A stretch of 64,000 nt of DNA, from contig NZ_BMGR01000005.1 in NCBI RefSeq assembly GCF_014640295.1, positions 186,001-250,000 on the forward strand, given 5' to 3'. The first letter of the stretch is position 1, and each line of letters starts with the position of its first letter. Positions 16,526-24,207 of this stretch are shown here, piece after piece. The notes beneath the pieces are model-generated. The model ran no database searches, was not told the DNA's origin, and saw only the letters and a list, made by a program, of their open reading frames with translations. Source of the stretch: Paenibacillus abyssi (GTDB lineage: Bacteria > Bacillota > Bacilli > Paenibacillales > Paenibacillaceae). The position numbers and the translations under genes were made by a program.

Positions 16526-18793
16526 TTACACATGTATGGTTTGCGACGCTTTTACGCTTACTCCGTTCTCTTGTCTTTTGAGCTCATGAATTCTCGTAAT
16601 CGCGGCAGTAAAATGCGCTGCGGTTAATTTCACGCCTTCTTGGAACCTTGCATCCCGCATCGCCTGCAGCCTCGATTGGGTACATATCGCTTGCAGGTCC
16701 GCTCCGGAAAAACCATCGGTTTGCCCCGCAATCTGTTCGCTTATCGCAAGAGCGGAAAACTCCCCGCTTAACGGCATAGTTGCCAACAGCACTTGCAAAA
16801 TGTCGATCCGGTCTTTGTAGTCCGGAAGCGGAACGTGAATCTGCATCCCCAAACGGCCTGGTCTTAAGATCGAGGAATCGATCAAATCCATCCGGTTGGT
16901 GGCTCCGATAACCACGATGTTGGCCATCGATTCGATGCCGTCGAGCTCGGACATAATTTGATTGACTACCCTTTCCGTGGTACGGGAACCGGAATCAAAA
17001 CCGCGTTTGGGCACAATGGCATCCAGTTGGTCGAAAAAGATAATACTTGGCGCAAGCTGGCGGGCAACCCGGAAAATATGGCGGATCGCTTCCTCGGATT
17101 CACCGAGCCACTTGCTGAAAACCTCAGGGCCGTCCAAGGCCAAGAAGTTAACCCCGGCCTCATTAGCCAGCGCTTTTGCCAATAACGTTTTTCCGGTACC
17201 CGGAGCGCCATATAATAAAATGCCGCGAGGCGGAGTCAGGTTCATCTGCTGATAACGCTCCGGTTCTTTCATCGGCCGCAGCACCATATCCTGCAGCTCC
17301 CGTTTGACGCTCTCCAGACCTCCGATCTCATTCCAGCGGACGTCCGGTATGGAGACAAGCGCTTCGCGAATGGCGGAGGGACGAATCTTCGTCAGCGCCA
17401 ATTGGAAGTCCTCCGGCTCCACTGTGATCTGTTCCGGCTTTAATTGGAACCCTTCAAGATGATGTTTGAGGCTGGAGGTGCTTCGCCGCAAGGAGTTCAA
17501 TCCCGCTTCACGGCACAGCTCCATGAGATCGGCACCGACAAAACCGTGCGTCACATTCGAAACCTGCGGCAAGAAATCTACAGCCGATGAACTCAGAGGC
17601 ATCTCCCGGGTGTGAATCTGCAAAATCTCCAGTCTGCCGACTGCGTTCGGCGGCCCGATAATCACCTCTCTGTCAAATCGCCCCGGCCGCCGCATCGCGC
17701 TATCCACGGCATCGACGCGGTTGGTCGTGCCGATCACGACAACGCTGTCGACCTTGGACAGACCATCCATGAGCGAGAGAAGCTGGGTCACCGCACGAAT
17801 GTCGCTTTGTGAGCCAAGCTGATCACGGCGCGGTGCAATGGCATCAATCTCATCAATAAAAATAATCGAAGGCGCGTGATGAGCGGCCTCACTAAAGATC
17901 TTGCGAAGATTGGATTCGGTCTCGCCGTACATCGTGCCGACAACGGACGGACCGTTGATATAATAAAACTTCGCCTGCAGCTCATTGGCAATGGCCCGGG
18001 CAAAATGGGTTTTGCCGCTGCCCGGGGGACCGTAAAGCAAAATCCCCCGTGGAGCCTGGATGCCGAGCTGACGGTACATATAAGGAAATTGAAGCGGCAG
18101 CTGAATTAATTCGCGCACTAACTTAATTTCCGCTCCCAAGCCTCCCACGTCTTCGAAGGTGGTGTCGAAAGCCCCTTCCACCGTCCGCGCATCAGGGGAT
18201 TCCACTTCAATGACCGTTTTCTCATTGATGATGCCCTGTATGTCAGCGTGTGTATGGGTGTGCGTGTGAGAATGGGAATGGGAGTGCGAATGGGAATGTT
18301 TGTCTCCGTCCGTATGGGTGTGCGGAGCGCCGTGGACTTCAACAACCTTATAAATGATGCCGGCATTGGAATCATGAAACGTGGCGAATAACACCGACCC
18401 GACCATGACTGGCGTTTGATGTTTGCTGAACGTCTCCGACAGATGCTCAATAAGATGATGCGCCCGCGATACATCAATGGGAGGCGATAAGATCACCCTG
18501 CTGACAGGCTCTAACTCCTTCTTTTCGATACGGACATCTTCGTTGATTCTTGCTTTGATCGATTGCCGGAGAAACCGGTCCAGACGGATAATTCCGCTCC
18601 CGGTGTCTTTTTCAAGAGGTTCTGCGACTCTGCCTAAGGTGTGACGCCCCAATCCGGTTTCGATTGCCACCACATCACCGATCTGCAGGTCTGCTTGTTC
18701 CATTAAATTTTGATCGATCGTCACTTGGCATTTGGAAGTAGTGGCAAGCTCTGAAACCGCACGGTCAACGGTTGCTTTGATTCTTTTCAGCAT
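16526..18793 (-). CDS. CDC48/VAT-like double AAA+ ATPase with histidine-rich insert
   Basis: 755 residues. An N-terminal CDC48-type substrate/cofactor domain (about 1-155) is followed by a His-Ser/His-Thr run at about residues 158-182. Module D1 has Walker A GPPGSGKTH (about 255), Walker B FIDEID (about 312-317) and an RRPGRFDRE arginine finger region. Module D2 has Walker A GAPGTGKTLL but Walker B FFDQLD: the catalytic Glu is Gln (codon CAA at 17027-17029, residue about 589). The same Glu-to-Gln change is the classic engineered ATP trap in p97, so D2 probably binds ATP but hydrolyses it poorly. D2 keeps its pore (KWLGESE) and RPGR motifs. Such proteins unfold or remodel complexes. Here it sits between an importer and cupins of a catabolic operon, so a maturation or reactivation role for a pathway enzyme is an inference. 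Confidence 0.9.
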   Translation of the reverse strand: MLKRIKATVDRAVSELATTSKCQVTIDQNLMEQADLQIGDVVAIETGLGRHTLGRVAEPLEKDTGSGIIRLDRFLRQSIKARINEDVRIEKKELEPVSRVILSPPIDVSRAHHLIEHLSETFSKHQTPVMVGSVLFATFHDSNAGIIYKVVEVHGAPHTHTDGDKHSHSHSHSHSHTHTHTHADIQGIINEKTVIEVESPDARTVEGAFDTTFEDVGGLGAEIKLVRELIQLPLQFPYMYRQLGIQAPRGILLYGPPGSGKTHFARAIANELQAKFYYINGPSVVGTMYGETESNLRKIFSEAAHHAPSIIFIDEIDAIAPRRDQLGSQSDIRAVTQLLSLMDGLSKVDSVVVIGTTNRVDAVDSAMRRPGRFDREVIIGPPNAVGRLEILQIHTREMPLSSSAVDFLPQVSNVTHGFVGADLMELCREAGLNSLRRSTSSLKHHLEGFQLKPEQITVEPEDFQLALTKIRPSAIREALVSIPDVRWNEIGGLESVKRELQDMVLRPMKEPERYQQMNLTPPRGILLYGAPGTGKTLLAKALANEAGVNFLALDGPEVFSKWLGESEEAIRHIFRVARQLAPSIIFFDQLDAIVPKRGFDSGSRTTERVVNQIMSELDGIESMANIVVIGATNRMDLIDSSILRPGRLGMQIHVPLPDYKDRIDILQVLLATMPLSGEFSALAISEQIAGQTDGFSGADLQAICTQSRLQAMRDARFQEGVKLTAAHFTAAITRIHELKRQENGVSVKASQTIHV

Positions 18794-18828
18794 GCTGCAG
18801 ATCCTCCTTGCATCGTAATATTATTCTG

Positions 18829-19332
18829 CTATCTGAAATCGGGAGAATTCTCAATCTCTTCAAATACGGAGCCTTTATCCACGCCAAGCGTCTGCGTAAA
18901 ATTGGCTTCGACCGCAATAATTTTCGCCGTATCCTCATCACTGTCATTGAAATGCTGATACACTACACCGTCTCTGCGCAGCGGAAGCTGCAATATGTCA
19001 CCGGCTACCCATGGGTAGCTTTCTCCATCGACGACGGTATGCCCCCTTCCCCGCCAGAAATATAACAGCTTTCCTCCCGGATGATGCTGCCGTCCGCTCT
19101 TGCTGCCCGGCGGAATGTGCTGGACATAAATGATCTCGCTGTTGATCGGCGTATCGTCCATATTCGGGTGCAGATACCACTGCATCAGGCCGTGACGATT
19201 GTTCTCCAAGGGAAGATCCTTGACCCTTACGATAATGTCGGCATCCTTCTTTTGTTCACGCTGCTTGTCACGAAGCTCCATGATCTCTTCAAAATAATTA
19301 TGCGCCGCCAATTTTTCTTTTCTGCTGCTCAT
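18829..19332 (-). CDS. Small cupin protein, copy 1
   Basis: A 167-residue single-domain cupin. Motif 1 is present around SGRQHHPGGKLLYFWRGRG (about residues 78-96) and motif 2 around GDILQLPLRRDGVVYQHFN, giving at least three histidines for a metal. Its N-terminal third is charged and helical. The family includes dioxygenases, isomerases and ligand sensors. It is related to the next gene (19348-19875) with 15 bases between them, so they may form a heterodimer. GGAGGG precedes the start. Specific reaction unknown. Confidence 0.82.
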   Translation of the reverse strand: MSSRKEKLAAHNYFEEIMELRDKQREQKKDADIIVRVKDLPLENNRHGLMQWYLHPNMDDTPINSEIIYVQHIPPGSKSGRQHHPGGKLLYFWRGRGHTVVDGESYPWVAGDILQLPLRRDGVVYQHFNDSDEDTAKIIAVEANFTQTLGVDKGSVFEEIENSPDFR

Positions 19333-19347
19333 GCCTCCATCTCCCTC

Positions 19348-19875
19348 CTAAAGAACATCGCCGTACATCTTTTTAAAATCTTCGTTGACCTCACTCTGCA
19401 CAAGCTCGCTGGCCGCTTCGTCAAACAGAGGATAGTTAATAAAAGCGATCCATTTGCAGCCCTTCTCCGGATCTCCGTTAAAATGCTGGTGCTCAACCCC
19501 CCCGGGCTTCAGCGGAAGCGGAACGAGGTCGCCTTCCTCCCAGTCATAACGAATGCCGTCGACAACAGACCAGCCCCTGCCCTCAAGTATAAAGAGCACA
19601 AGCCCTCCTTGATGCCGGTGTTTCCCGCTTTGCTTCTTAATGTCATGAACAAAAACCTGCCAGGTTTGCAAAGCGGTATCCTTGAAATAAAGGCCCGACA
19701 GCAAATATTGAATATAGCCTTGACGGCTCAACTGGACTTCCGCATCCTTGCCCTTTACCAGGAGTCTTCCTGAAACCTGCCGGTCATTAAAGTCCTTGCG
19801 GTATTTAAGTGCCATTTCATAGATGTTGTTAGGCATCTGCTCACGTTCACGGCTCTTTGTTCTTTCAAACTCCAT
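19348..19875 (-). CDS. Small cupin protein, copy 2
   Basis: A 175-residue cupin similar in size and plan to the adjacent one: charged helical N-terminus, then motif 1 (SGKHRHQGGLVLFILEGRG) and motif 2 (GDLVPLPLKPGGVEHQHFN). The pair order and tight spacing suggest co-translation and a joint role. The open frame begins at 19875 with a GGGGGG site; an internal ATG at 19833 is possible but less well placed. A metal-dependent dioxygenase or a binding protein for the pathway compound are both possible. Confidence 0.82.
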   Translation of the reverse strand: MEFERTKSREREQMPNNIYEMALKYRKDFNDRQVSGRLLVKGKDAEVQLSRQGYIQYLLSGLYFKDTALQTWQVFVHDIKKQSGKHRHQGGLVLFILEGRGWSVVDGIRYDWEEGDLVPLPLKPGGVEHQHFNGDPEKGCKWIAFINYPLFDEAASELVQSEVNEDFKKMYGDVL

Positions 19876-19892
19876 GTTAACGCCCCCCTAAT

Positions 19893-20801
19893 TCATTTCA
19901 TTGATAAATCACGCACAGATACGATTTCCATAATAGTGCGAAGTTCAGCAAGAGACGCTTCGGACAAGTCCGTCGCTTCCCAGCGGGGGAAGGCTTCAAC
20001 GTTGTAGCCCATCATACGCAGACCTTCTTTATACAGGGAGCGTCCCGACTGCTTGAAGATCTTGGAAATGCCAAGTGAAGCGCGATTGACCCGATCCTGC
20101 AGCTGAAATGCAAGCTCCCAGTTCTTAGCTTCAATTGCATTCCACATGGACACCGCCAGCTCAGGGAATAGAACGGCCAAGGGATTGATCGCTCCGCGAA
20201 CGCCAAACGGCACCGTCGTTAACAAATACATTGTTGAGCCCGAATAGACCGCTACCCTCTCCGGCAGACGTTCCACATACTGCAGCATCATTTCGGGACT
20301 GGCGTAGGACAGTTTAACCCCGCACAGCGTAGGAATTTGCTCGTTCAGCCGGGCAAGCCAATCCACCGTGATGTTGACCCCGGAATATTTGGCGTTATTG
20401 TACATGACCATCGGCAGTGATGTGGCTTTGGCCACCCCCAAGAAATGCGCGTCGATCTCCGCTGTCGTATGGTCCGTGTAGTAATAAGGGGCAATCACCG
20501 CAATACCGTCAACTCCTGCAGCCTCCGCTTCCACTGCTAACCGGGTAGTGCTGCGCAGATCGGTTGTCCCGACATGGACGATGACCGGCACTTTGCCATT
20601 CACATGCTCCACAACTTTGGCTGTGGCCTTGGTTCTCTCCTCTAAGCTCATCGTCGGTCCCTGGCCTTGGGAACCCAATAGAAATATACCGTGAGCCCCC
20701 GCTTCAATCGCACCGTCCGCCATTTGAAGCAGTGTGTGCTCATCCACTTCACCGTTTGTTTTGAACGGTGTGATTAATGGTAGAATAATCCCGTTAAACA
20801 T
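19893..20801 (-). CDS. DapA-family (dihydrodipicolinate synthase-like) aldolase/lyase
   Basis: A 302-residue class I aldolase TIM barrel. The Schiff-base lysine is in CGVKLSYASPEM (about residue 162-164), the YNNAKYSG segment replaces the usual YNxP tyrosine motif near 134, and the GSQGQGPTMSLEER loop corresponds to the GTTGE..L...E motif. Relatives include N-acetylneuraminate lyase, KDG aldolase and hydratase-aldolases for aromatic side chains. Altered GTTGE and YNVP motifs suggest it is not DapA. In this cluster a lyase making pyruvate plus an aldehyde (for the aldehyde dehydrogenase) fits. The start has GGAGG. Confidence 0.88.
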   Translation of the reverse strand: MFNGIILPLITPFKTNGEVDEHTLLQMADGAIEAGAHGIFLLGSQGQGPTMSLEERTKATAKVVEHVNGKVPVIVHVGTTDLRSTTRLAVEAEAAGVDGIAVIAPYYYTDHTTAEIDAHFLGVAKATSLPMVMYNNAKYSGVNITVDWLARLNEQIPTLCGVKLSYASPEMMLQYVERLPERVAVYSGSTMYLLTTVPFGVRGAINPLAVLFPELAVSMWNAIEAKNWELAFQLQDRVNRASLGISKIFKQSGRSLYKEGLRMMGYNVEAFPRWEATDLSEASLAELRTIMEIVSVRDLSMK

Positions 20802-20829
20802 CGGTCATTCCTCCCTATCTTGATTTGTT

Positions 20830-21987
20830 TTATAAACGGTTATAAAATTCCCGGGCATTGCCGCTCAAAATCTTCTTCTGCATGTCTTCCGGAATAAAAT
20901 CGGTTTCTACAACCCAGTTCAACGGATCAAACGTAGCGTGAGGCCAATCTGAGGAGTATAGAAATAATTGCTCTGCATGGCATAATTCAAGCAAATAGGC
21001 AAAATGCTTGTTGTTTTTCGGCTTGCACATCGGTTGGGTAGAGAACCGGAAATGCTCGAGAATATAGTCGCTTGGAAGTTTTTTCAGAAACTTTTCTCCG
21101 CTTTCCAGCTTTCGCTCCACAAACTGGATATCGCCGGGATGGTCCAGATACAGCTCATCCATTCTGTACATGAGATCGGGAAGCCACCAGTAGCCGCCTT
21201 CTTGTACAAGCACCTTTTGCTTCGGATATTTATCAAAGAGGCCCTGCATGATCATACTGGCCATAAAAGCCATACACGTTCCGGCGGAAGACACGCCAAG
21301 CAGTTCAACCCAAGTACGGGATCCGATGGAAAGCGGCGACCATTGCTGCCAGAAGGTTCCGACATGGATCGAAAGCGGCAGATCGAATTCGGCAAGCGCA
21401 TCATAGATGGGATCATATTTAGCCGAACCGATCGGTTCATAGGTGCCCCCAAATTCCGAATAGACGCCGACAAAGCTAGGGTGGTGGGCAAGACGGCGAA
21501 TCTCCGCAGCTCCCGCAGCCGGATCCCGTTGGTTGATCATAATAAGCCCTTTAATGCGATCGCTCGCAGGGAATACTTCATGAACCAGATAATCGTTATA
21601 GGCGGAAGCAACCGCAGTAATGATCGGTTCATTAAACATGCTCTGGGGACGCTGAAAACCGGGACTCAGTATGACCAGATCCGTAAAGTTATCGTCCAAT
21701 ATCCGCAGCACATCTGCCGCCGTCTTTGCCTGCCCCTGCACGTTTTGACCCGTACCCTGCAGGCCGATCGCTTGATCCGGCGCATACTCGGAAGCAACCT
21801 GCGGATACCGTAAAAATTTGGATTGAAACGGTTCTTTCATATATTTCCGGAGGGTGTCCCAATCCGGTTGAAAGTGGAAGTCCGAATCGATGACCTCCAA
21901 TTCTTTGCCTTTTGGATGAATCGGATGAGGCTTTATAATCTCACCTATTTCACGTTCAATAACGACCGATTTTTCTTCTGAAATCAT
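20830..21987 (-). CDS. Amidohydrolase-2 family protein (ACMSD/resorcylate decarboxylase-like)
   Basis: About 385 residues of the amidohydrolase-2 superfamily. The first metal-binding strand reads IDSDFHF rather than the usual D-x-H-x-H; a histidine follows in SIHVGTFWQQW, and the C-terminal aspartate strand is YSSDWPHATFDP. Family members are non-oxidative decarboxylases or hydrolases of aromatic and cyclic acids. ATG at 21987 has AAGGAG upstream; the frame up to 22029 lacks one. It lies directly downstream of the Rieske gene. A decarboxylase or ring hydrolase role is plausible. Confidence 0.85.
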   Translation of the reverse strand: MISEEKSVVIEREIGEIIKPHPIHPKGKELEVIDSDFHFQPDWDTLRKYMKEPFQSKFLRYPQVASEYAPDQAIGLQGTGQNVQGQAKTAADVLRILDDNFTDLVILSPGFQRPQSMFNEPIITAVASAYNDYLVHEVFPASDRIKGLIMINQRDPAAGAAEIRRLAHHPSFVGVYSEFGGTYEPIGSAKYDPIYDALAEFDLPLSIHVGTFWQQWSPLSIGSRTWVELLGVSSAGTCMAFMASMIMQGLFDKYPKQKVLVQEGGYWWLPDLMYRMDELYLDHPGDIQFVERKLESGEKFLKKLPSDYILEHFRFSTQPMCKPKNNKHFAYLLELCHAEQLFLYSSDWPHATFDPLNWVVETDFIPEDMQKKILSGNAREFYNRL

Positions 21988-22044
21988 ATAACTTCTCCTT
22001 TCCGAATGTTGGTTTTTAATTGACATCACGCCTGTTGGGAATAA

Positions 22045-22356
22045 TTACTTGGTGTATAAGAGAATGTCTCCGTCTATTACCTTCACCGTATAAACCGGAA
22101 GCCGCTTTTTTGTATACGCTTCCAACTCGCCTGTTTCGACTGACCAGTCCCATAGGTGCCAGGGGCAACGCACGATCTTTCTTTCCTTGTCGATTTTCCC
22201 TTCACATAATGATGCGCCTTTATGCGGACACGTATTGTTCATCGCGTAAAATTCGTCGTTGATTTTAAATACCGTAATCACCCTTTTTCCCGCTTGAACC
22301 GTGACGACGCCTCCTTCAGACACCTCTGTTTCCTTCGCTACAAAGTATTCTTTCAT
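22045..22356 (-). CDS. Rieske [2Fe-2S] ferredoxin
   Basis: A 103-residue Rieske protein. The cluster ligands are visible in CPHKGASL (Cys, His at about residues 43-45) and CPWHLWDW (Cys, His at about 64-67). The length fits a soluble electron carrier such as those feeding Rieske oxygenases or nitrite reductase small subunits. No oxygenase alpha subunit is encoded in the window, so the acceptor is unknown; a partner elsewhere, or one of the cupin enzymes, would be candidates. GAGGTG precedes the start. Confidence 0.9.
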   Translation of the reverse strand: MKEYFVAKETEVSEGGVVTVQAGKRVITVFKINDEFYAMNNTCPHKGASLCEGKIDKERKIVRCPWHLWDWSVETGELEAYTKKRLPVYTVKVIDGDILLYTK

Positions 22357-22396
22357 GCCAACACCTCATTTAATATTGTTAGTTGTACGTTCCTCA

Positions 22397-23455
22397 CTAT
22401 TCAGCGGCTTCTTCCTTGTACCAGCCCAATCTCTCCATGGCAGGCTGGTCACTGATCGAGAACAATACCGCTTCCTGGCCGGCATAGTGAGAGTGCCAGG
22501 CCCAAGTCGGAATGGAGATGACATCCCCTTGGCGCCAGCGAATCTCCTTCCCTTCGACCGTGCTCATACCTTCACCGCGCATGACATAGTAAACTGTGCT
22601 GGAAAGATGACGGTGCGTAAGGGTTTGTTCGCCGCTGTGAAGACGCTGAATGGAGCAGCCCATCGTAGGCAGGGTGTGATGATCCCCGGTCAGCGGGTTC
22701 GCGTAGCGCAGCAAATCGCCGTCATAAGGACTCCGCTCCATTCCCTGCTCCTGGAAGATCGGCTCCACATCCGCCCAACGGTATATCAGCGGCAGAGCTC
22801 CCCCCTGGACCGGAGCCGCATTACGCAGCAATTCGGGGCGGATCATCCCGGCTTGATTCGAACGGCGCATCGTATAACCGGCCGGCTTTTCCCGCACCTG
22901 TTGATCACGCCCTGATTCAAAAAACATCGCTTTCAACCGCAGGACTAAAGGGGTATCGATAATATCCATCCAGATGATTGATTCATCGGTCGGATTATGA
23001 TGAGAATGCCAATTCCAATTCGGGGTTAAGATCAAATCACCCGGTTCCATCTCGATTCGTTCGCCTTCCACTTCGGTATAAGCGCCACGGCCGGAGATAA
23101 TAAAGCGGATCGCAGCCGCACTATGGCGGTGAAGCGGTGCCGATTCACCCGGCAGCAGCAATTGCAAGGTGGAAGAAATCGTATGGGTGGTGCTCGCGGG
23201 AGCTTCCAGGCTCGGATTCACCAGACGGAGTACCCGCCGTTCCCCTCCGCTGCCTAACTGGACCAATCGGCCTGCGCGAAGCAGCAAGAATTCAATCTTT
23301 TCCCACTGCCAATGATGAGGGTGGCCGGTTTTAGCAGGTTCGCGGGTCAATAATTCCCCCTCACGCCGCCAAAGAGCATCCACATTTTCAGCCTCCATAT
23401 CCTTATAAAGCGCTTCTAAACTGTCCTCAAATTTAGCTGGTATGGATGACGACAT
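22397..23455 (-). CDS. Double-cupin protein, gentisate 1,2-dioxygenase-like
   Basis: A 352-residue bicupin. The N-terminal cupin has PLHRHSAAAIRFIISGRG followed by a GDLILTPNWNWHSHHNP second motif (about residues 109-185). The C-terminal cupin has LTHRHLSSTVYYVMRGEG and GDVISIPTWAWHSHYA. This layout and length match gentisate and 1-hydroxy-2-naphthoate/salicylate ring-cleaving dioxygenases, which use one Fe(II). Both cupins retain a full histidine set. It is the first gene after a structured leader with an intrinsic terminator, so expression is probably set by read-through. GGAGG precedes the ATG. Confidence 0.88.
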   Translation of the reverse strand: MSSSIPAKFEDSLEALYKDMEAENVDALWRREGELLTREPAKTGHPHHWQWEKIEFLLLRAGRLVQLGSGGERRVLRLVNPSLEAPASTTHTISSTLQLLLPGESAPLHRHSAAAIRFIISGRGAYTEVEGERIEMEPGDLILTPNWNWHSHHNPTDESIIWMDIIDTPLVLRLKAMFFESGRDQQVREKPAGYTMRRSNQAGMIRPELLRNAAPVQGGALPLIYRWADVEPIFQEQGMERSPYDGDLLRYANPLTGDHHTLPTMGCSIQRLHSGEQTLTHRHLSSTVYYVMRGEGMSTVEGKEIRWRQGDVISIPTWAWHSHYAGQEAVLFSISDQPAMERLGWYKEEAAE

Positions 23456-23485
23456 CGGTATTCCTCCTTCAAAATGAATGATGTA

Positions 23486-23582
23486 TGAAAAAAAAAAACA
23501 GCCTTTAAGAACCTTATCGATTCTTAAAGGCTGGGTTTATCTGTGAGATTGACAGGTTGACCGCCAAAGCAGATAATAAGCC
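23486..23582 (-). ncRNA. Structured 5' leader with intrinsic terminator (copy A)
   Basis: Read on the minus strand, the leader starts GGCTTATTATCTGC, has an inner stem-loop, closes with CACAGATAA (pairing with TTATCTG, positions 23570-23576 against 23538-23544), then forms a terminator with a stem of about 15 pairs (23499-23535) and 13 Ts. The double-cupin ribosome site follows about 25 bases later. A second copy (25812-25908) has the same order of parts, and the inner hairpins differ in sequence while keeping pairing. This is the plan of a riboswitch or protein-controlled attenuator; I do not recognise a known class. Confidence 0.6.
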
Positions 23583-23613
23583 ATTTATTCTATTGTTTGT
23601 GGACTTTTAAGAG

Positions 23614-24027
23614 TCAGGAGCCGATCTTCATTTTACCTTCGGTCAGATAGTCCTGATATCTTTGATAAGCAATTTCCAGGGATTTGATAAATGATTTCTT
23701 CGAAGTTAAATGAAGATGCCGATCGAACCGCTTCGCCAGAACCTGGAATCCATCATTTAAACAAAAGCCGATCACGAGCGATCTGATATAGTTGTTAGCT
23801 GTCGGGCTTAATGTAGTAAATGACGCATCAATAATCGTTGAGGTTTTGAGATCGACGATGATGACACAACTGATGACCTTCAACATCTCATAAAGCGCAT
23901 TGCCGCTTGGCAATCTGGCATTACCGGTAAACATGGCGGTGTTGCTTATGTTGGAATAATCCGCGATGTTATTTTCGAATAAATTAATGTTGTGATTCAC
24001 GCTAATGTCATTAATCAATCCGCTCAT
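23614..24027 (-). CDS. DUF3870 family protein
   Basis: A 137-residue protein whose last 100 residues fit DUF3870: FTGNARLPSGNALYEM, then a VIIVDLKTSTIIDASFTTLS strand pair, then an LVIGFCLNDGF helix and a C-terminal AYQRYQDYL helix. This small domain is common next to catabolic and transport genes of Firmicutes and Clostridia, often alongside aminotransferase or hydrolase genes; its job is unknown, and a ligand-sensing role has been a common guess. Its 35-residue N-terminal extension is unusual. It lies between two operons that each carry the leader element. Confidence 0.7.
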   Translation of the reverse strand: MSGLINDISVNHNINLFENNIADYSNISNTAMFTGNARLPSGNALYEMLKVISCVIIVDLKTSTIIDASFTTLSPTANNYIRSLVIGFCLNDGFQVLAKRFDRHLHLTSKKSFIKSLEIAYQRYQDYLTEGKMKIGS

Positions 24028-24207
24028 ATGATCACCCGATATCCTTCACTAAACCCGGCGGTTAAATCATGGTATGCTGTTCGTTGTGATTTTAGGACGC
24101 CGTGTTTGAAATTAATGTTTTGGGGAAAAGCCCCCTCACATTTAAGTAAAGACTATCACACAACCACATAACCTGCAATCGCTTTTTTATGATAAAAAAC
24201 CATTAAT

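Noticed and set aside
18240-18320. Short tandem repeat of CAC/CAT triplets as a possible CRISPR or microsatellite
   Set aside because: It codes for the in-frame histidine-rich insert of the CDC48-like protein; no spacers.
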